A DNA stretch of 64,000 nucleotides from Pleurocapsa minor HA4230-MV1 (GCA_019359095.1 JAHHHZ010000017.1:124001-188000), one strand, 5' to 3'; numbered from the stretch's first letter, positions 9,375 to 19,095 are shown. Made by a program: numbers and translations. Notes: generated by a model from the letters alone, not told the origin.

Positions 9375-12065
9375 CTAACAATGCTGCAAAACTAATTTAA
9401 GCGCATCAATACTAACAAAAATATCTTCAGTTAGTGCATTCTGATACATTAAATTACGGAGAGACGAACAGCTAAAGTTTTGTCCCACTATGTAATAGTG
9501 TTGTAAGTCTAGTTGTTGGCTAATCATCCAGTAGTCTGTTCTGATATAGTTAGGCGAAAAAAGCTCAACTACTTGAGTATGAGGAGAACAAAAAACTAGG
9601 TTAGTTAGCCCCGAACCATGAGGAGAGACAATCATCTTGGCACTAGCAAAGGTCTTTACCTGCTCTAAAAAAGACATTTCTTCAAGAAACACCGTCACAA
9701 AACCTAATTTAGTGAGTAACTGACTGACTTCTATCTCGTTAACCAACCGCCTATTTTTAGCCCTAGCTCGACTAACATAGATTTTAGAATAATTTTGATT
9801 ATTCTGGTTTGAATTAATTTGGGGCAAAAAGGTTTCTCTGAGAAACTTAATTGTTCCTTCAGGAACCCAGTCTAGGTAACCAGGGAAAGAAGGTACAATT
9901 AGCTCGCTAGCTTGAATATGACTGTGGCGATCGCTTTCAATAATCTTATCCTGGGCAATTCCCATTAGATCCAAAGTTTCTTGCTGATAGGGTTTGCTCA
10001 AACTATTGACCACAAACCAATCGATTTCTTTGAATTTGAGTTCACTGCGCCTTAACAGCTCTAATCGCGGCAAAATATCAAACATCCAATGATAGTAAAC
10101 ATGACCCGCCAAGCTCGATAATAAAGCCACTCTGCCTGTAATTTTTTCGACAGGAGCAATATTTTCTTGTTCAAAAATGCTATGTTCGGCTCGTTCTTGA
10201 TAAGGACATCCAGGCAAAAACCAAGGATAGTTTCTGGATAAATCTCCCAAGAGATAGTTATCTGGTGTAATGACTGCCATCGCATAACAAATTACCCAAG
10301 AGTTTTTTTGTGGCGCTACCCAAGCTCTACCATTGGGAATTGTTACTACAAAAGGCAATCCTGAGTCAATTTTAGGAGCTTGTTCTAGGGAACATTGGTA
10401 AGCATTTTGACCTATTTGAAGTGGCTTAAACTGAGCGATTAGCTTAGTCATACAACTGTTACAGTTGACTCCACCACAATCTGGGTAGGATGTATCCCCA
10501 GGCTTAATTTTGATTGCTTCTGGCTGCCTAACTATTTTTGTTTTATTCTGAACTACTGGCGCTTGTGACCACAATACCTGCACATAATCAAAATCTTTTA
10601 AGTTACTGTCTCGCACCCAGTCTTGAGTGTGATGATAAATTTGAGTCGGTAACGATGCTAGATTATCTTCGGTGGGGAATAATTTAGGTAACTGCTTCCA
10701 GTCATCTTGCTGGCGATCGCTTAAGACCCTTTCATAATAATTAATCGCTTGTTCTGCCTGCTGAGTTTTTTCCAAAACTTTACCCAGTTGAAAACAAATC
10801 TGAGGCTGATTTGGTTGCAGAGCCAAACCTTGATGGTAAACAATCACAGCAGCATTTAGTCTCCGCTGTCGAGCCAGGCAGTTTCCCAACTTAAGATATA
10901 GTTCTATATCCTCTGGTTGAAGTTGTAAAGCACGCTGATAATAACTTTCTGCCTGCTTAATTCCCCCAAACTCAAATAATACATCTCCCATGTAACCATA
11001 GGTTCGCCAAAGATGATGATAAGCTTCCTCTTGTTGTCCTGATTTTAAGGCTTGAAGCAAGCGAGCGCAGGCTAATTTGGCAATTTCCAACAGATCTTCG
11101 GGACTGCTGGTTAGTTTTCCTTGACAATAAGCATTAACAAAATCTGGTTCTAGCTCAATTATTCTTTGCCAGGATTCTAAAGTCGATGCTAGATTGCCCA
11201 TTTTTTGCTGCACTTCGGCATAACTACTATGAGCTAAAACATTCTGAGGCTCAAGCTGAAGTACATGCTGAAAACAGCGAGAAGCTTCAGCATAGTTACC
11301 CTGTTGCTGCCAAAGACGACCTAAATTATGATGTGCCAAAGCCATTTTTGGCGACAAAATGATCGCTGTTTCAAAACTAGTTAGAGCAAGTTCTGGTTGA
11401 GAATTAAACCAATACACTTGACCCAAATTATTGTGTAAAGTAACCCAAGTGGGATCTAAAGCAATTCCTTTTCTCAAGGTAGCGATCGCCTTAGAATATT
11501 CTTGTTGGCGAGCGTAAGTACTCCCTAAATTACTATAAGCTTGGACTAAATCAGGCTGAATAGTAATTACCTGCTGATAGGCAGCGATCGCCGCATCTAG
11601 TTCTCCTTTTTGATCGTAAAGTACTCCTAAATTGAAGTATGCTGCTTCATAATCAGGATTGATTTTAATTGTTTGATTGTAGGCAGCGATCGCCTCCTGC
11701 CAATTGCCCATCTGATGTAGCACAACCGCCAAGTTGTACTGTAATTCCGCCCAATAAGGTTGCAGCTTTAAAGCCTGTTTGTAATGCCATACTGCCTGTC
11801 GAGGATCTTGCTGCTTACTATGAAGTAAACCTAATTCTGCATAAATTTCTGCCTGGTTAATTCTCGTACCGAGAGTTTTTCGATAAGCACTAATAGCTGG
11901 GGCAAATTTACCCTGTTGAGCATAAGCTCTAGCAAGATAGGGATAAAAATCAATTCCATCGGGATCGGTGGCGATCGCCTGCTGACAGATCTCAATAACC
12001 TGCTCCCATTCTCCTCGCCCTAAATGAATTTTAATCTTCTTGAATGAGGATTCGCCTCTTATCAT
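9375..12065 (-). CDS. TPR protein fused to a GT61 (DUF563) glycosyltransferase
   Basis: The N-terminal half (to about residue 480) is a long TPR superhelix, with a break near residue 310 where the repeats lose register. The C-terminal region is a GT61/DUF563 glycosyltransferase: LAGHVYYHWMFDILPRLELL, KIYVSRARAKNRRLVNEIEV, then the family signature VSPHGSGLTNLVFCSP. A cysteine cluster, CGGVNCNSC, sits between the TPRs and the GT domain and could bind a metal or form disulfides. GT61 enzymes usually transfer xylose, GlcNAc or similar sugars to glycans or proteins. No signal peptide is seen. This is probably the first gene of the three-gene TPR-transferase run. Confidence 0.87.
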   Translation of the reverse strand: MIRGESSFKKIKIHLGRGEWEQVIEICQQAIATDPDGIDFYPYLARAYAQQGKFAPAISAYRKTLGTRINQAEIYAELGLLHSKQQDPRQAVWHYKQALKLQPYWAELQYNLAVVLHQMGNWQEAIAAYNQTIKINPDYEAAYFNLGVLYDQKGELDAAIAAYQQVITIQPDLVQAYSNLGSTYARQQEYSKAIATLRKGIALDPTWVTLHNNLGQVYWFNSQPELALTSFETAIILSPKMALAHHNLGRLWQQQGNYAEASRCFQHVLQLEPQNVLAHSSYAEVQQKMGNLASTLESWQRIIELEPDFVNAYCQGKLTSSPEDLLEIAKLACARLLQALKSGQQEEAYHHLWRTYGYMGDVLFEFGGIKQAESYYQRALQLQPEDIELYLKLGNCLARQRRLNAAVIVYHQGLALQPNQPQICFQLGKVLEKTQQAEQAINYYERVLSDRQQDDWKQLPKLFPTEDNLASLPTQIYHHTQDWVRDSNLKDFDYVQVLWSQAPVVQNKTKIVRQPEAIKIKPGDTSYPDCGGVNCNSCMTKLIAQFKPLQIGQNAYQCSLEQAPKIDSGLPFVVTIPNGRAWVAPQKNSWVICYAMAVITPDNYLLGDLSRNYPWFLPGCPYQERAEHSIFEQENIAPVEKITGRVALLSSLAGHVYYHWMFDILPRLELLRRSELKFKEIDWFVVNSLSKPYQQETLDLMGIAQDKIIESDRHSHIQASELIVPSFPGYLDWVPEGTIKFLRETFLPQINSNQNNQNYSKIYVSRARAKNRRLVNEIEVSQLLTKLGFVTVFLEEMSFLEQVKTFASAKMIVSPHGSGLTNLVFCSPHTQVVELFSPNYIRTDYWMISQQLDLQHYYIVGQNFSCSSLRNLMYQNALTEDIFVSIDALKLVLQHC

Positions 12066-12338
12066 TGATGCTAATGGGAATGACCCTGACTCAAATTACA
12101 GAATAGATAGAGTGATAGGATAACTCGATTAATTTAAAAATAAAGCTATAGCGATCGGCTTGAGGTATTTTGTGGACTGAAACGCTGACTATTTTTGCTA
12201 GTTTGACTAATAAACTAATAATTTTATCGAATATCTCTACATACTATTAGACCCACAACTTTTCGTCATGGGTCTAATTCTCGTTATTGTGATTTTAGCG
12301 ATTAAAAATATATATACTCAAGCCCAAGATCTGCTTAG

Positions 12339-13064
12339 TTATGAGATCTCCCAATTATCAGTACCTTCTTGTTTACTAATCTGAATATCTTCTAGACCTT
12401 TACCAATATTGATCGCATTTTCTCCATCGACACGCAACATTCCTGTATTAGCATCGTAGCTTACAACGTCATCACCGACTCCCAAGATTCTGATCATATC
12501 AGTATCTTCACCTTCGGTTTCAAAATCGATGATTCGATCTAATCTACCGACAAATTCATCTTTGTCAAATTCAAAAAGATCGCTACCAGCACCACCCCTG
12601 AACACGTCAGCATTAAGACCACCCTTCAAGGTATCGTTACCAGCGCCACCATCGAGCATATCGTTACCAGCACCACCGATGAGAATGTCAGCACCAAGAC
12701 CTCCTTTAAGAGTATCGTTGCCTTCACTACCATCGAGCATATCGTCGCCAGCACCACCGATGAGAATATCAGCACCAAGACCTCCCTCGATGGTATCTTT
12801 ACCTTCACCACCATCGATAAGATCGCTGCCTTTTCCACCTACAAGCAGATCATCCCCATCTAACCCCAAGGCAGTAGAACTACCTGCTGCTGTAAGGCGA
12901 ATCGTATCATTTTTAGCTCCACCCACAAGAGTTAGTGAAGAACCAGATTCTTGTCCATTGGGTTTAACTTCAATCAAGTTTGTTTGACCCTGTAAACCTA
13001 TATAGTCTAAATTTTCACCAGTAATCGTTGCGCCATTTCCCAAATCTAAGACAATACTTGACAT
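12339..13064 (-). CDS. RTX calcium-binding repeat protein
   Basis: The 241-residue protein contains roughly nine RTX nonapeptides of the GGxGxDxLx type between about residues 75 and 165 ([20 protein letters not shown] is one stretch). These fold into a calcium-stabilised beta-roll. The N-terminus ([19 protein letters not shown]) has no Sec signal, and the acidic C-terminal tail is what type I secretion systems recognise, so export by type I is likely. At DNA level two long repeats lie 81 bp apart (three nonapeptides) at about 12651-12704 and 12732-12785, showing recent internal duplication. No enzymatic domain is visible. It sits 273 bp upstream of the TPR-transferase genes on the same strand. 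Confidence 0.85.
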   Translation of the reverse strand: MSSIVLDLGNGATITGENLDYIGLQGQTNLIEVKPNGQESGSSLTLVGGAKNDTIRLTAAGSSTALGLDGDDLLVGGKGSDLIDGGEGKDTIEGGLGADILIGGAGDDMLDGSEGNDTLKGGLGADILIGGAGNDMLDGGAGNDTLKGGLNADVFRGGAGSDLFEFDKDEFVGRLDRIIDFETEGEDTDMIRILGVGDDVVSYDANTGMLRVDGENAINIGKGLEDIQISKQEGTDNWEIS

Positions 13065-13639
13065 AATTAATATATCCTAACTATTTATAATTTAATCTTG
13101 ACTTAAACATCTCCATCAAAACTTTAGGTATTAAACCTATTAAAAACTATCATAGTTCATATTTTTTTTACGTCCAGTTAAAAAATACACAAAAAAATAT
13201 TTTGATTACTATTAACAAAAAATATTTTAGGTTTCCAAATAATTGATTAAAACAGGTTTGTTTTATGTAAAAACACTGATAATCAGTAAACTTGCCAAAT
13301 AAAATAATCATCAGATTTTCAACTTTTAAAATATCTAAGTATCAATTTTTTAGTAAGTCAAAAATAAAAATAACCATTTATAGATTAAAAATTTTGCTTT
13401 TTAAGTTAGACATATCAAATAAATCTAATATTGTAAATTAGAATAATTACTGAATATCAGTAATAACATTTACGTGATTTGAGCTAATTTTTTATTGTTC
13501 AATGGAGTTAGGAAAAATGTCCACAACCTACTAAGCTGTTACGCATTCACAACAAGCAAATTAAATGAAACAGCTTACTTACTACTTACTACCTACTACC
13601 TATTTGCCCTAAGCTAATTTTGTACGGCTATATGTCTGG
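13065..13639. other. 575-bp AT-rich intergenic region
   Basis: This spacer separates the RTX gene start from the sugar kinase stop. It is very AT-rich with many A and T runs near 13140-13450. I find no convincing ORF. Its left side should carry the RTX promoter. Its right end carries the tandem run TACTACCTACTACC near 13592 and one copy of the dispersed motif listed at 13614. Confidence 0.5.
13614..13632 (-). repeat. Dispersed 19-bp motif, copy 1 (after the PfkB kinase gene)
   Basis: On the minus strand the motif reads TATAGCCGTACAAAATTAG. It lies 7 nt beyond the stop codon of the PfkB-family gene and is followed by a GGTAGTA-type heptamer array. Further copies are at 15429, 20919, 40276 and 46401. 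Confidence 0.8.
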
Positions 13640-14632
13640 CTAAAATTTTTCGAGCAAAGCTTGAACTAATTCAGGACTTGGTTGAGCAGCGATCGCCCCC
13701 GATTTAGTTGCCGTCAAACCACCCACCGCACAGGCATATTTAACCACATCTTGAGCCACTTGAGGATTAGATAACTCTTGTATTCCTCGTTGACATAGTT
13801 GATGAATAAAGCCAGCTAGAAAGGCATCTCCTGCACCAGTAGTATCCTGAACTTGTACGGGAAAGGGACTAACCTTACCCTCGTTTTCGGCAAGACAATA
13901 ACTCACCTGAGCAGCTCCATTGCTGACTAAAACACCTTCGACAGACGCAAGACGATAAAAAATTGCCCCTGCGTCGGCAGTCTCAAATAACCACCTAGCT
14001 TCTTCTTCTGCTAGCTTGAGAAAGTCCACATACGACCAAAGCTGCTCAATTAAGGGCAAAGCTTCCTCTTCATTGAGCCAAAACATCGAGCGCCAATTAA
14101 CGTCGAGAACAATCTTCAAATGATATTCCTCGGCTAATTCTAGAGCGCGAAATACAGCAGCTCTACTGTTAGGATAAGCTAGCTCCAAAGTGCCAATTAC
14201 TAGATATTCTGCTGCTAAAAATAGTTCTGTGGGCAGCAGATCACCCTGAAGATAGGCATCGGCAAAGCAATCGGCAGGTTGATTGCCAAAACCCGCAAAA
14301 GTGCGATCGCCTTCAACAGTACGAGTAACATAAACCTGCCTAGTAGGAGCTTGTTTAGTGTATTGAACGCCAGATACATCAACTCCAATCGACTGTAAGA
14401 GTTGAACCAGTTCCTTTCCAGCCTCATCTTGACCAACACAGCCAATAAATGCTGAGGAGGTACCCAATTTAGTCAAAGCACTAGCAACGTTAGCAGGAGC
14501 GCCTCCTGGGTAAGAAGTCCACGATGTAACTTCTGATGCAGATTTGCCTAATTCATCAGCAAGACAATCAAATAATATTTCCCCCAAGCAAATAACTTTA
14601 GCAGGGCGATTGGCGATCGCTTTATGGTTCAA
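13640..14632 (-). CDS. PfkB-family carbohydrate kinase, probably fructokinase
   Basis: The 330-residue ribokinase-like protein begins with CLGEILFDCLADELG and the sugar-binding SYPGGAPANVASALTKLG. The ATP and catalytic-base motif is DTTGAGDAFLAGFIHQL, where Asp of GAGD is the expected general base. The N-terminal GEILFDCLA and overall length are closest to bacterial fructokinases, which phosphorylate free fructose, for example after sucrose cleavage. Substrate cannot be fixed from motifs alone; other PfkB sugars are possible. It is a single minus-strand gene, and its stop is followed within 10 nt by the dispersed TATAGCC motif. Confidence 0.85.
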   Translation of the reverse strand: MNHKAIANRPAKVICLGEILFDCLADELGKSASEVTSWTSYPGGAPANVASALTKLGTSSAFIGCVGQDEAGKELVQLLQSIGVDVSGVQYTKQAPTRQVYVTRTVEGDRTFAGFGNQPADCFADAYLQGDLLPTELFLAAEYLVIGTLELAYPNSRAAVFRALELAEEYHLKIVLDVNWRSMFWLNEEEALPLIEQLWSYVDFLKLAEEEARWLFETADAGAIFYRLASVEGVLVSNGAAQVSYCLAENEGKVSPFPVQVQDTTGAGDAFLAGFIHQLCQRGIQELSNPQVAQDVVKYACAVGGLTATKSGAIAAQPSPELVQALLEKF

Positions 14633-14777
14633 CTTGCTTCCTCAATACATACGAACTTCTTATACTTCTAATTTTCAGGGTATCGTTTGCTAAGCACAAC
14701 AATATTTAAGAAGGTTTATATTTCTTGATGACTTCACTTTAATAATTGTTTAGTAAAGTAACATTTTTCTCAAAAAA

Positions 14778-15224
14778 TTAAACTTCACCCCGAATTTCTT
14801 CTACTACGCCATCTCTTAAAACAACTTCTACGTTTAGCTTTTTAACCAGATTGTCGCCTTGTTCCAGACGAAAGAAACTTTCCATTTGCGCCTGCACAAC
14901 TTCTTGATCTAACTCTAAAAGCTGAATCTGCTGTAGCTGCTGAAGAAACTGATTTTTTTTCTCTAGCATCTCGGCTTTTTTTTGGTTAACTTGTCCCTGA
15001 ATGTTTTCTGTTTGCTTTTGCACTTGGGGATTAGCAACACCTGCTTGTCTGGTTATTTCTTCAATAGTTCTCTTCCCCTGCATTTCTAGTTGCTGCATCT
15101 GCTGATCCAACCCAGCAACCTGTTTTTGTAATTGCTGAGTTACTTCTTCTTTCCATTGAGCCGTGACAATAGCTTTAACAGTTATGGGACGTTTTAATAG
15201 CAGACTAGCGTTGGAATAATCCAT
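14778..15224 (-). CDS. YlqD family protein
   Basis: This 148-residue protein opens with LLLKRPITVKAIVTAQWK and is then almost entirely a glutamine- and glutamate-rich coiled coil (QQLQKQVAGLDQQMQQLEMQ) before a C-terminal VLRDGVVEEIRGEV. This is the pattern of the YlqD family found in Firmicutes and cyanobacteria. Its function is not established to my knowledge. There is no signal peptide or membrane segment. It stands between the sugar kinase and the acyl-activating enzyme on the same strand, with gaps over 140 bp on each side. Confidence 0.8.
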   Translation of the reverse strand: MDYSNASLLLKRPITVKAIVTAQWKEEVTQQLQKQVAGLDQQMQQLEMQGKRTIEEITRQAGVANPQVQKQTENIQGQVNQKKAEMLEKKNQFLQQLQQIQLLELDQEVVQAQMESFFRLEQGDNLVKKLNVEVVLRDGVVEEIRGEV

Positions 15225-15428
15225 AATTTCGGCTCCTTGATCTAGACTTTAGATCTTAATTTTGATTGCAGCTTAAAGATTACAGGTTGTTTTCTATTGT
15301 GACTAGATTTTTCCCTGAATTTTTAATCTTTTTAGTTTTAGCTCATAAAACCTATTTTGAAGCATTTTATTAATATCTACTATCTACTACCTACTACCCA
15401 TAAAGCCGATCACCCTAATTGTCTATCG

Positions 15429-15447
15429 CTAATTTTGTACGGCTATA
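15429..15447 (-). repeat. Dispersed 19-bp motif, copy 2 (after the acyl-activating enzyme gene)
   Basis: The minus-strand sequence TATAGCCGTACAAAATTAG starts 15 nt beyond the stop codon of the gene ending at 15463. Continuing leftward it is followed by GTGATCGGCT (about 15400-15409) and then a GGTAGTA heptamer array, the same composite order as at 40276. Confidence 0.8.
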
Positions 15448-15462
15448 ATTGCCACAGGCAAG

Positions 15463-17391
15463 CTAATCGGCAAACATTTCCTCAATTAAAGACTGGTATC
15501 TAGCCATAACTTGAGGGCGTTTAACTTTAAAAGTTTGGGTCATCGTACCATTTTCCTGGGAAAAAGTCTCAGCTACAAAACGAAAATCACCAATGCGATC
15601 GTCAGCGCGATAGCCAGGACGATTTTTTATTTCACGATTTAATTCATTGCGATATAGATTAATAATTGCCTGATGATACAGATCGCTCTGCGCCACAGAT
15701 TCTGGGGAACTATTAAGTTCAGGTAGTTTAAGACTTAAGTTTTGATCTGTTACCCACTGTTGTAAAGTTTCTAAATTAGGGACAATTAATGCACCTAAAG
15801 CCCGCTGATCTTGCCCTACCAGCATAATTTGATCGATGTAGATACTACGAACACAGGCATCCTCAATCGGTTGGGGTTCAATATTTTCACCATTGCTTAA
15901 TACAATCGTATCTTTAGCTCTACCTGTCAACACCAAGTCACCATAAGGAGTCAACCAGCCTAAATCTCCGCTGTCAAACCAGCCCTGATTGTCAATTGCT
16001 TTGGCTGTAGCTTCGGGGTTTTGATAGTAGCCTTGCATAAGCTGACCACCGCGAATTAAGACTAATCCTCGCTCTCCTTGAGGTAAATCTTCTTTAGTTT
16101 GAGGATCGACAATTTTAATTTCAGTTTCGGGCAAAGGTCTACCAGCCGAACCGCGCACATTATGGTGTGGAGTACGGGCATTGGTAATGGGAGATGTTTC
16201 TGTTAACCCATAGCCGACAAATACATCGATATTCACGGTTTGATAAAAATCATCAAGATACTTCGCTAATGAGCCACCACCACTACAGACCGCTTTGATG
16301 TTACCGATCCCTGCGCGAATTTTATGGTAAACCAGTTTATCTGCCAGAGCATGAACAGGATAGAGAGAGGCTGCTTTGAGCTTGGCGATCGCTCTTTCTC
16401 CAGTTGTGGCATTAAAGTGTTCTAAACTCGTATCATTAGCAATTCTTTGCGCCATAATATAGCGCTGTGACTGTTTGAGAAAAAACTTAACTAACTTTTG
16501 CTGTGAGGCAGACTGTCCACTTAATAGCTTTTGTACTCCCTCATAAAGAGATTCCCAGAGACGAGGTACTCCTACCATATAGGTTGGCTGAAACTGCTTA
16601 AGATCCTGCTTAAAATAGCGGATTGAAGTGTAGACTTGGGTTGCGCCCTGAGCTAAAAAGAAATATTCCGCTGCTCGTTCATAAGCGTGCCAGCTAGGAA
16701 GAATCGAGAGAATTAGATCTCCTGGTTGCGGTTGAAAAACTGTTTTGACGTAGTTAACCTGATGCAACAGATTACCGTGAGTCAGCATCACTCCTTTGGG
16801 TTTGCCCGTTGTCCCAGAGGTATAAAGCAAGGTGGCAAGGGTATCTTTACTCTGTTTTACAGGCTGTAGGGGCTGATTTGCTCCCAATTCCAGCAACTTT
16901 TGATAGTTTATAGTCTTAATCCCCGTATCTTCTGAAACTGATTCGTCACTCAAAAGAACAATTAAGCCAATCGGTAAATTACCTAACTCAGAACTAAGTT
17001 TGGTTAAAGTTTTCAGATTCTCAACTACTAAAGCCGTGCTATCGCTATTTTCGAGAATATAGGCTAACTCTTGCTGATCCGCCCCTGAAGAGCGCACGAC
17101 ATCTACAGCTCCTGATGTCATGATTCCTTGATCGGCAATAAACCAACGGGGACTATTATCAGCAAACAGGGCGATCTTGGCTTGAGGCTGGATGCCTAAA
17201 GCTTGTAGTCCAGAAGCAAACTGTTCAATCTGCCTGATTAGATCCCGATAACTAATTCTTACTTCGGGTTGAGCATGGGGATCGTGTAAGGCAATCGTAT
17301 CGCCAAACTTATCCGCAGTTAATCGCCAAACTTCAGGTAAAGAACCGAGATTAATATAGTCAAAAGCGATCGCCTTAGATGCTGTATTCAT
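15463..17391 (-). CDS. Long-chain acyl-activating enzyme (acyl-ACP synthetase / AMP-dependent ligase)
   Basis: The 642-residue enzyme belongs to the ANL superfamily. The AMP-binding P-loop is LLYTSGTTGKPKGVMLTHGN, followed by VGYGLTETSPITNART (motif A5), WFDSGDLGWL and LTGRAKDTIVLSNGENIEP. The large insert and length match cyanobacterial long-chain fatty acid ligases of the slr1609 type. Those act mainly as acyl-ACP synthetases that recycle free fatty acids released from membrane lipids. ATP activates the fatty acid to an acyl-adenylate, then the acyl group passes to ACP (or CoA). It is monocistronic on the minus strand. Confidence 0.88.
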   Translation of the reverse strand: MNTASKAIAFDYINLGSLPEVWRLTADKFGDTIALHDPHAQPEVRISYRDLIRQIEQFASGLQALGIQPQAKIALFADNSPRWFIADQGIMTSGAVDVVRSSGADQQELAYILENSDSTALVVENLKTLTKLSSELGNLPIGLIVLLSDESVSEDTGIKTINYQKLLELGANQPLQPVKQSKDTLATLLYTSGTTGKPKGVMLTHGNLLHQVNYVKTVFQPQPGDLILSILPSWHAYERAAEYFFLAQGATQVYTSIRYFKQDLKQFQPTYMVGVPRLWESLYEGVQKLLSGQSASQQKLVKFFLKQSQRYIMAQRIANDTSLEHFNATTGERAIAKLKAASLYPVHALADKLVYHKIRAGIGNIKAVCSGGGSLAKYLDDFYQTVNIDVFVGYGLTETSPITNARTPHHNVRGSAGRPLPETEIKIVDPQTKEDLPQGERGLVLIRGGQLMQGYYQNPEATAKAIDNQGWFDSGDLGWLTPYGDLVLTGRAKDTIVLSNGENIEPQPIEDACVRSIYIDQIMLVGQDQRALGALIVPNLETLQQWVTDQNLSLKLPELNSSPESVAQSDLYHQAIINLYRNELNREIKNRPGYRADDRIGDFRFVAETFSQENGTMTQTFKVKRPQVMARYQSLIEEMFAD

Positions 17392-17540
17392 AATTATCTA
17401 TTTATAGATTATCCAGAATATCCCTGGAATAGAATAAATAAATGATAATCAGTTATCTGACAACAGCTAAAGTTTACATGGACAATTTAACATTTGCACC
17501 TGACAAAGGCTTTGACTAACAAGCTTCTCTTGAATTAACT

Positions 17541-18308
17541 TTAATTAACCGTGTAGGTAACCTCTTCCACCTGCCCTGGCGCACCTAAAACCTGCTGCTG
17601 TTGATTGTTAAAGCTAATCACCACTCCTCCTGCATTCCCCGCCCGAATTGTTACCTCTTTTTTGCCCTTCCATTGACGCTGAGTACCTGCGGGTAGAACC
17701 CCTTCAAAAGCTACTTTACTATCCACCATTACCTTGAGCCAGCAACGCTCTTGCAGGTTGATCCCAACGCTTACTGTTGCCGAATTACTCGATTGAGAGA
17801 TAAATTGAGGAGCAGCTTTAGGCTGACTAACTTGAGCGGTAGTTGCTGATTTATTTTCAGGAGCTAAAATTGGGTTGTCTACTGAAGCTTGATTAACAAT
17901 TACGGGGCGTTCTACTAAAGTTGTAATGCCAGTCACAGAGACAATTACCAGCAGAATATAGAGTAAATATAAATGGAGCGATCGCAACTGAAAATTGAAC
18001 CAGTATTGGCGACGCTGCTTTTGAGCTGAATTAATAGGTACAGCAGAATTATCGGACTCTACTTCAAAATGAATGTCCCCAGCACCGATAGCTTGGGCAT
18101 ATTTCCTGATTAATGCGCGAATATAAAATACTTCAGGTAGTTCTGTGATATCTCCTGCTTCGATCGCCTTTAATAACCGTTGAGAAATTAATGTCTGCTG
18201 CGAAACGGTATCCAGAGAAATATTGTGTGCCACCCGAATTTGATTGAGGTTAGCACCAATATCTTTTAGCTGTTGTTGTTGTTCGATAGTTAAATTATGT
18301 TTAATCAT
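17541..18308 (-). CDS. RodZ-like helix-turn-helix membrane protein
   Basis: The order of domains is a cytoplasmic N-terminal HTH_25 (IRVAHNISLDTVSQQTLISQ, residues about 10-75), one membrane helix (LYLLYILLVIVSVTGITTLV) and a C-terminal DUF4115-type beta domain (CWLKVMVDSKVAFEGVLPAG, EVTIRAGNAGGVVISF). This is RodZ architecture; RodZ links MreB to the wall-synthesis machinery. Cyanobacterial members are shorter than E. coli RodZ, so an equivalent role in cell shape is inferred. The ATG at 18308 overlaps the 3' end of the upstream pseudouridine synthase gene by 8 bp, indicating translational coupling. Confidence 0.8.
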   Translation of the reverse strand: MIKHNLTIEQQQQLKDIGANLNQIRVAHNISLDTVSQQTLISQRLLKAIEAGDITELPEVFYIRALIRKYAQAIGAGDIHFEVESDNSAVPINSAQKQRRQYWFNFQLRSLHLYLLYILLVIVSVTGITTLVERPVIVNQASVDNPILAPENKSATTAQVSQPKAAPQFISQSSNSATVSVGINLQERCWLKVMVDSKVAFEGVLPAGTQRQWKGKKEVTIRAGNAGGVVISFNNQQQQVLGAPGQVEEVTYTVN

Positions 18309-19095
18309 ATACTGCGCTCCCTGGCTGGGCAGTTAATTTGGGCAACTTAGGGTTAAAAGAAGCTTTTAAAAAATTAATTTCAGTTCTTTTCAAATGTCGA
18401 TACTTACTTGGAGGAAGTTTTAAGCCATGAGGGCTGTTTAATGTAATTGAACCAATTGCCGTACGATGTAACTCAGTTACCTCATAGCCTAGCTGTTGAG
18501 CTACACGACGTATTTGTCGATTTCTGCCTTCAGTTAAGACTATTTCCAGGGTTTTTCCTGTTTGATCTGACTTAGCCAAATTAATTTTGGCAGGGAGAGT
18601 CTTTTTTTGCTCTAAAATTACTCCTTCTTGCCAATAAGTCAAATCTTTTTTTGTAGGAGAACGATTTAATTTGACTAAATAGGTTTTGGGTAAATGATAT
18701 CGAGGATGGGTCAAACCCAGCGTTAATTCACCATCGTTAGTTAAGATCAAAGCGCCACTAGAGGCGAAATCTAATCTGCCAACGGGATGAATTCCCGATC
18801 CTTGGCTAAGATCTTGAGGCAAAAGATCGATTACGGTGGGACGGTTTTGCGGATCATCACAGGTAGAAACCACTCCTACTGGTTTGTTTAACAGTAGATA
18901 TAGAAGTTGAGGACGTTGAGCCTGTTGGACTTGCTGCCCATCCACTTGCAAAATATCTTGCGTTAGCTCGACGCGATCGCCTAGTTTGGCTATTTGACCA
19001 TTGATGCTAACCCTGCCTGCTGCTATCATTTTTTCTGCTTTGCGCCGTGAGGCAATTCCCCACTGAGACAAAACTTTTTGAACCCTTTCAGCCAT
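18301..19095 (-). CDS. RsuA/RluB-family pseudouridine synthase
   Basis: The protein has an N-terminal S4 RNA-binding domain (RVQKVLSQWGIASRRKAEKM, residues 3-50) and a catalytic domain with VGRLDFASSGALILTNDGEL, in which Asp of GRLD is the catalytic residue. EGRNRQIRRVAQQLGYEV is the family's C-terminal signature. It isomerises a specific uridine in rRNA, probably 23S rRNA if it is RluB-like, but the target position cannot be told from sequence. At 264 residues it is typical. It overlaps the RodZ-like gene downstream, so the two form an operon. Confidence 0.88.
   Translation of the reverse strand: MAERVQKVLSQWGIASRRKAEKMIAAGRVSINGQIAKLGDRVELTQDILQVDGQQVQQAQRPQLLYLLLNKPVGVVSTCDDPQNRPTVIDLLPQDLSQGSGIHPVGRLDFASSGALILTNDGELTLGLTHPRYHLPKTYLVKLNRSPTKKDLTYWQEGVILEQKKTLPAKINLAKSDQTGKTLEIVLTEGRNRQIRRVAQQLGYEVTELHRTAIGSITLNSPHGLKLPPSKYRHLKRTEINFLKASFNPKLPKLTAQPGSAVYD

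Noticed and set aside
12529-12987. A 152-codon plus-strand frame opposite the RTX gene
   Set aside because: Its Pro/Ser/Ala repeats are the mirror of the RTX nonapeptide codons, so it is a shadow of the real gene.
13592-13606. Short TACTACC repeats considered as a CRISPR array
   Set aside because: The units are contiguous heptamers with no unique spacers of 30-40 bp and no cas genes; they are ordinary short tandem repeats.
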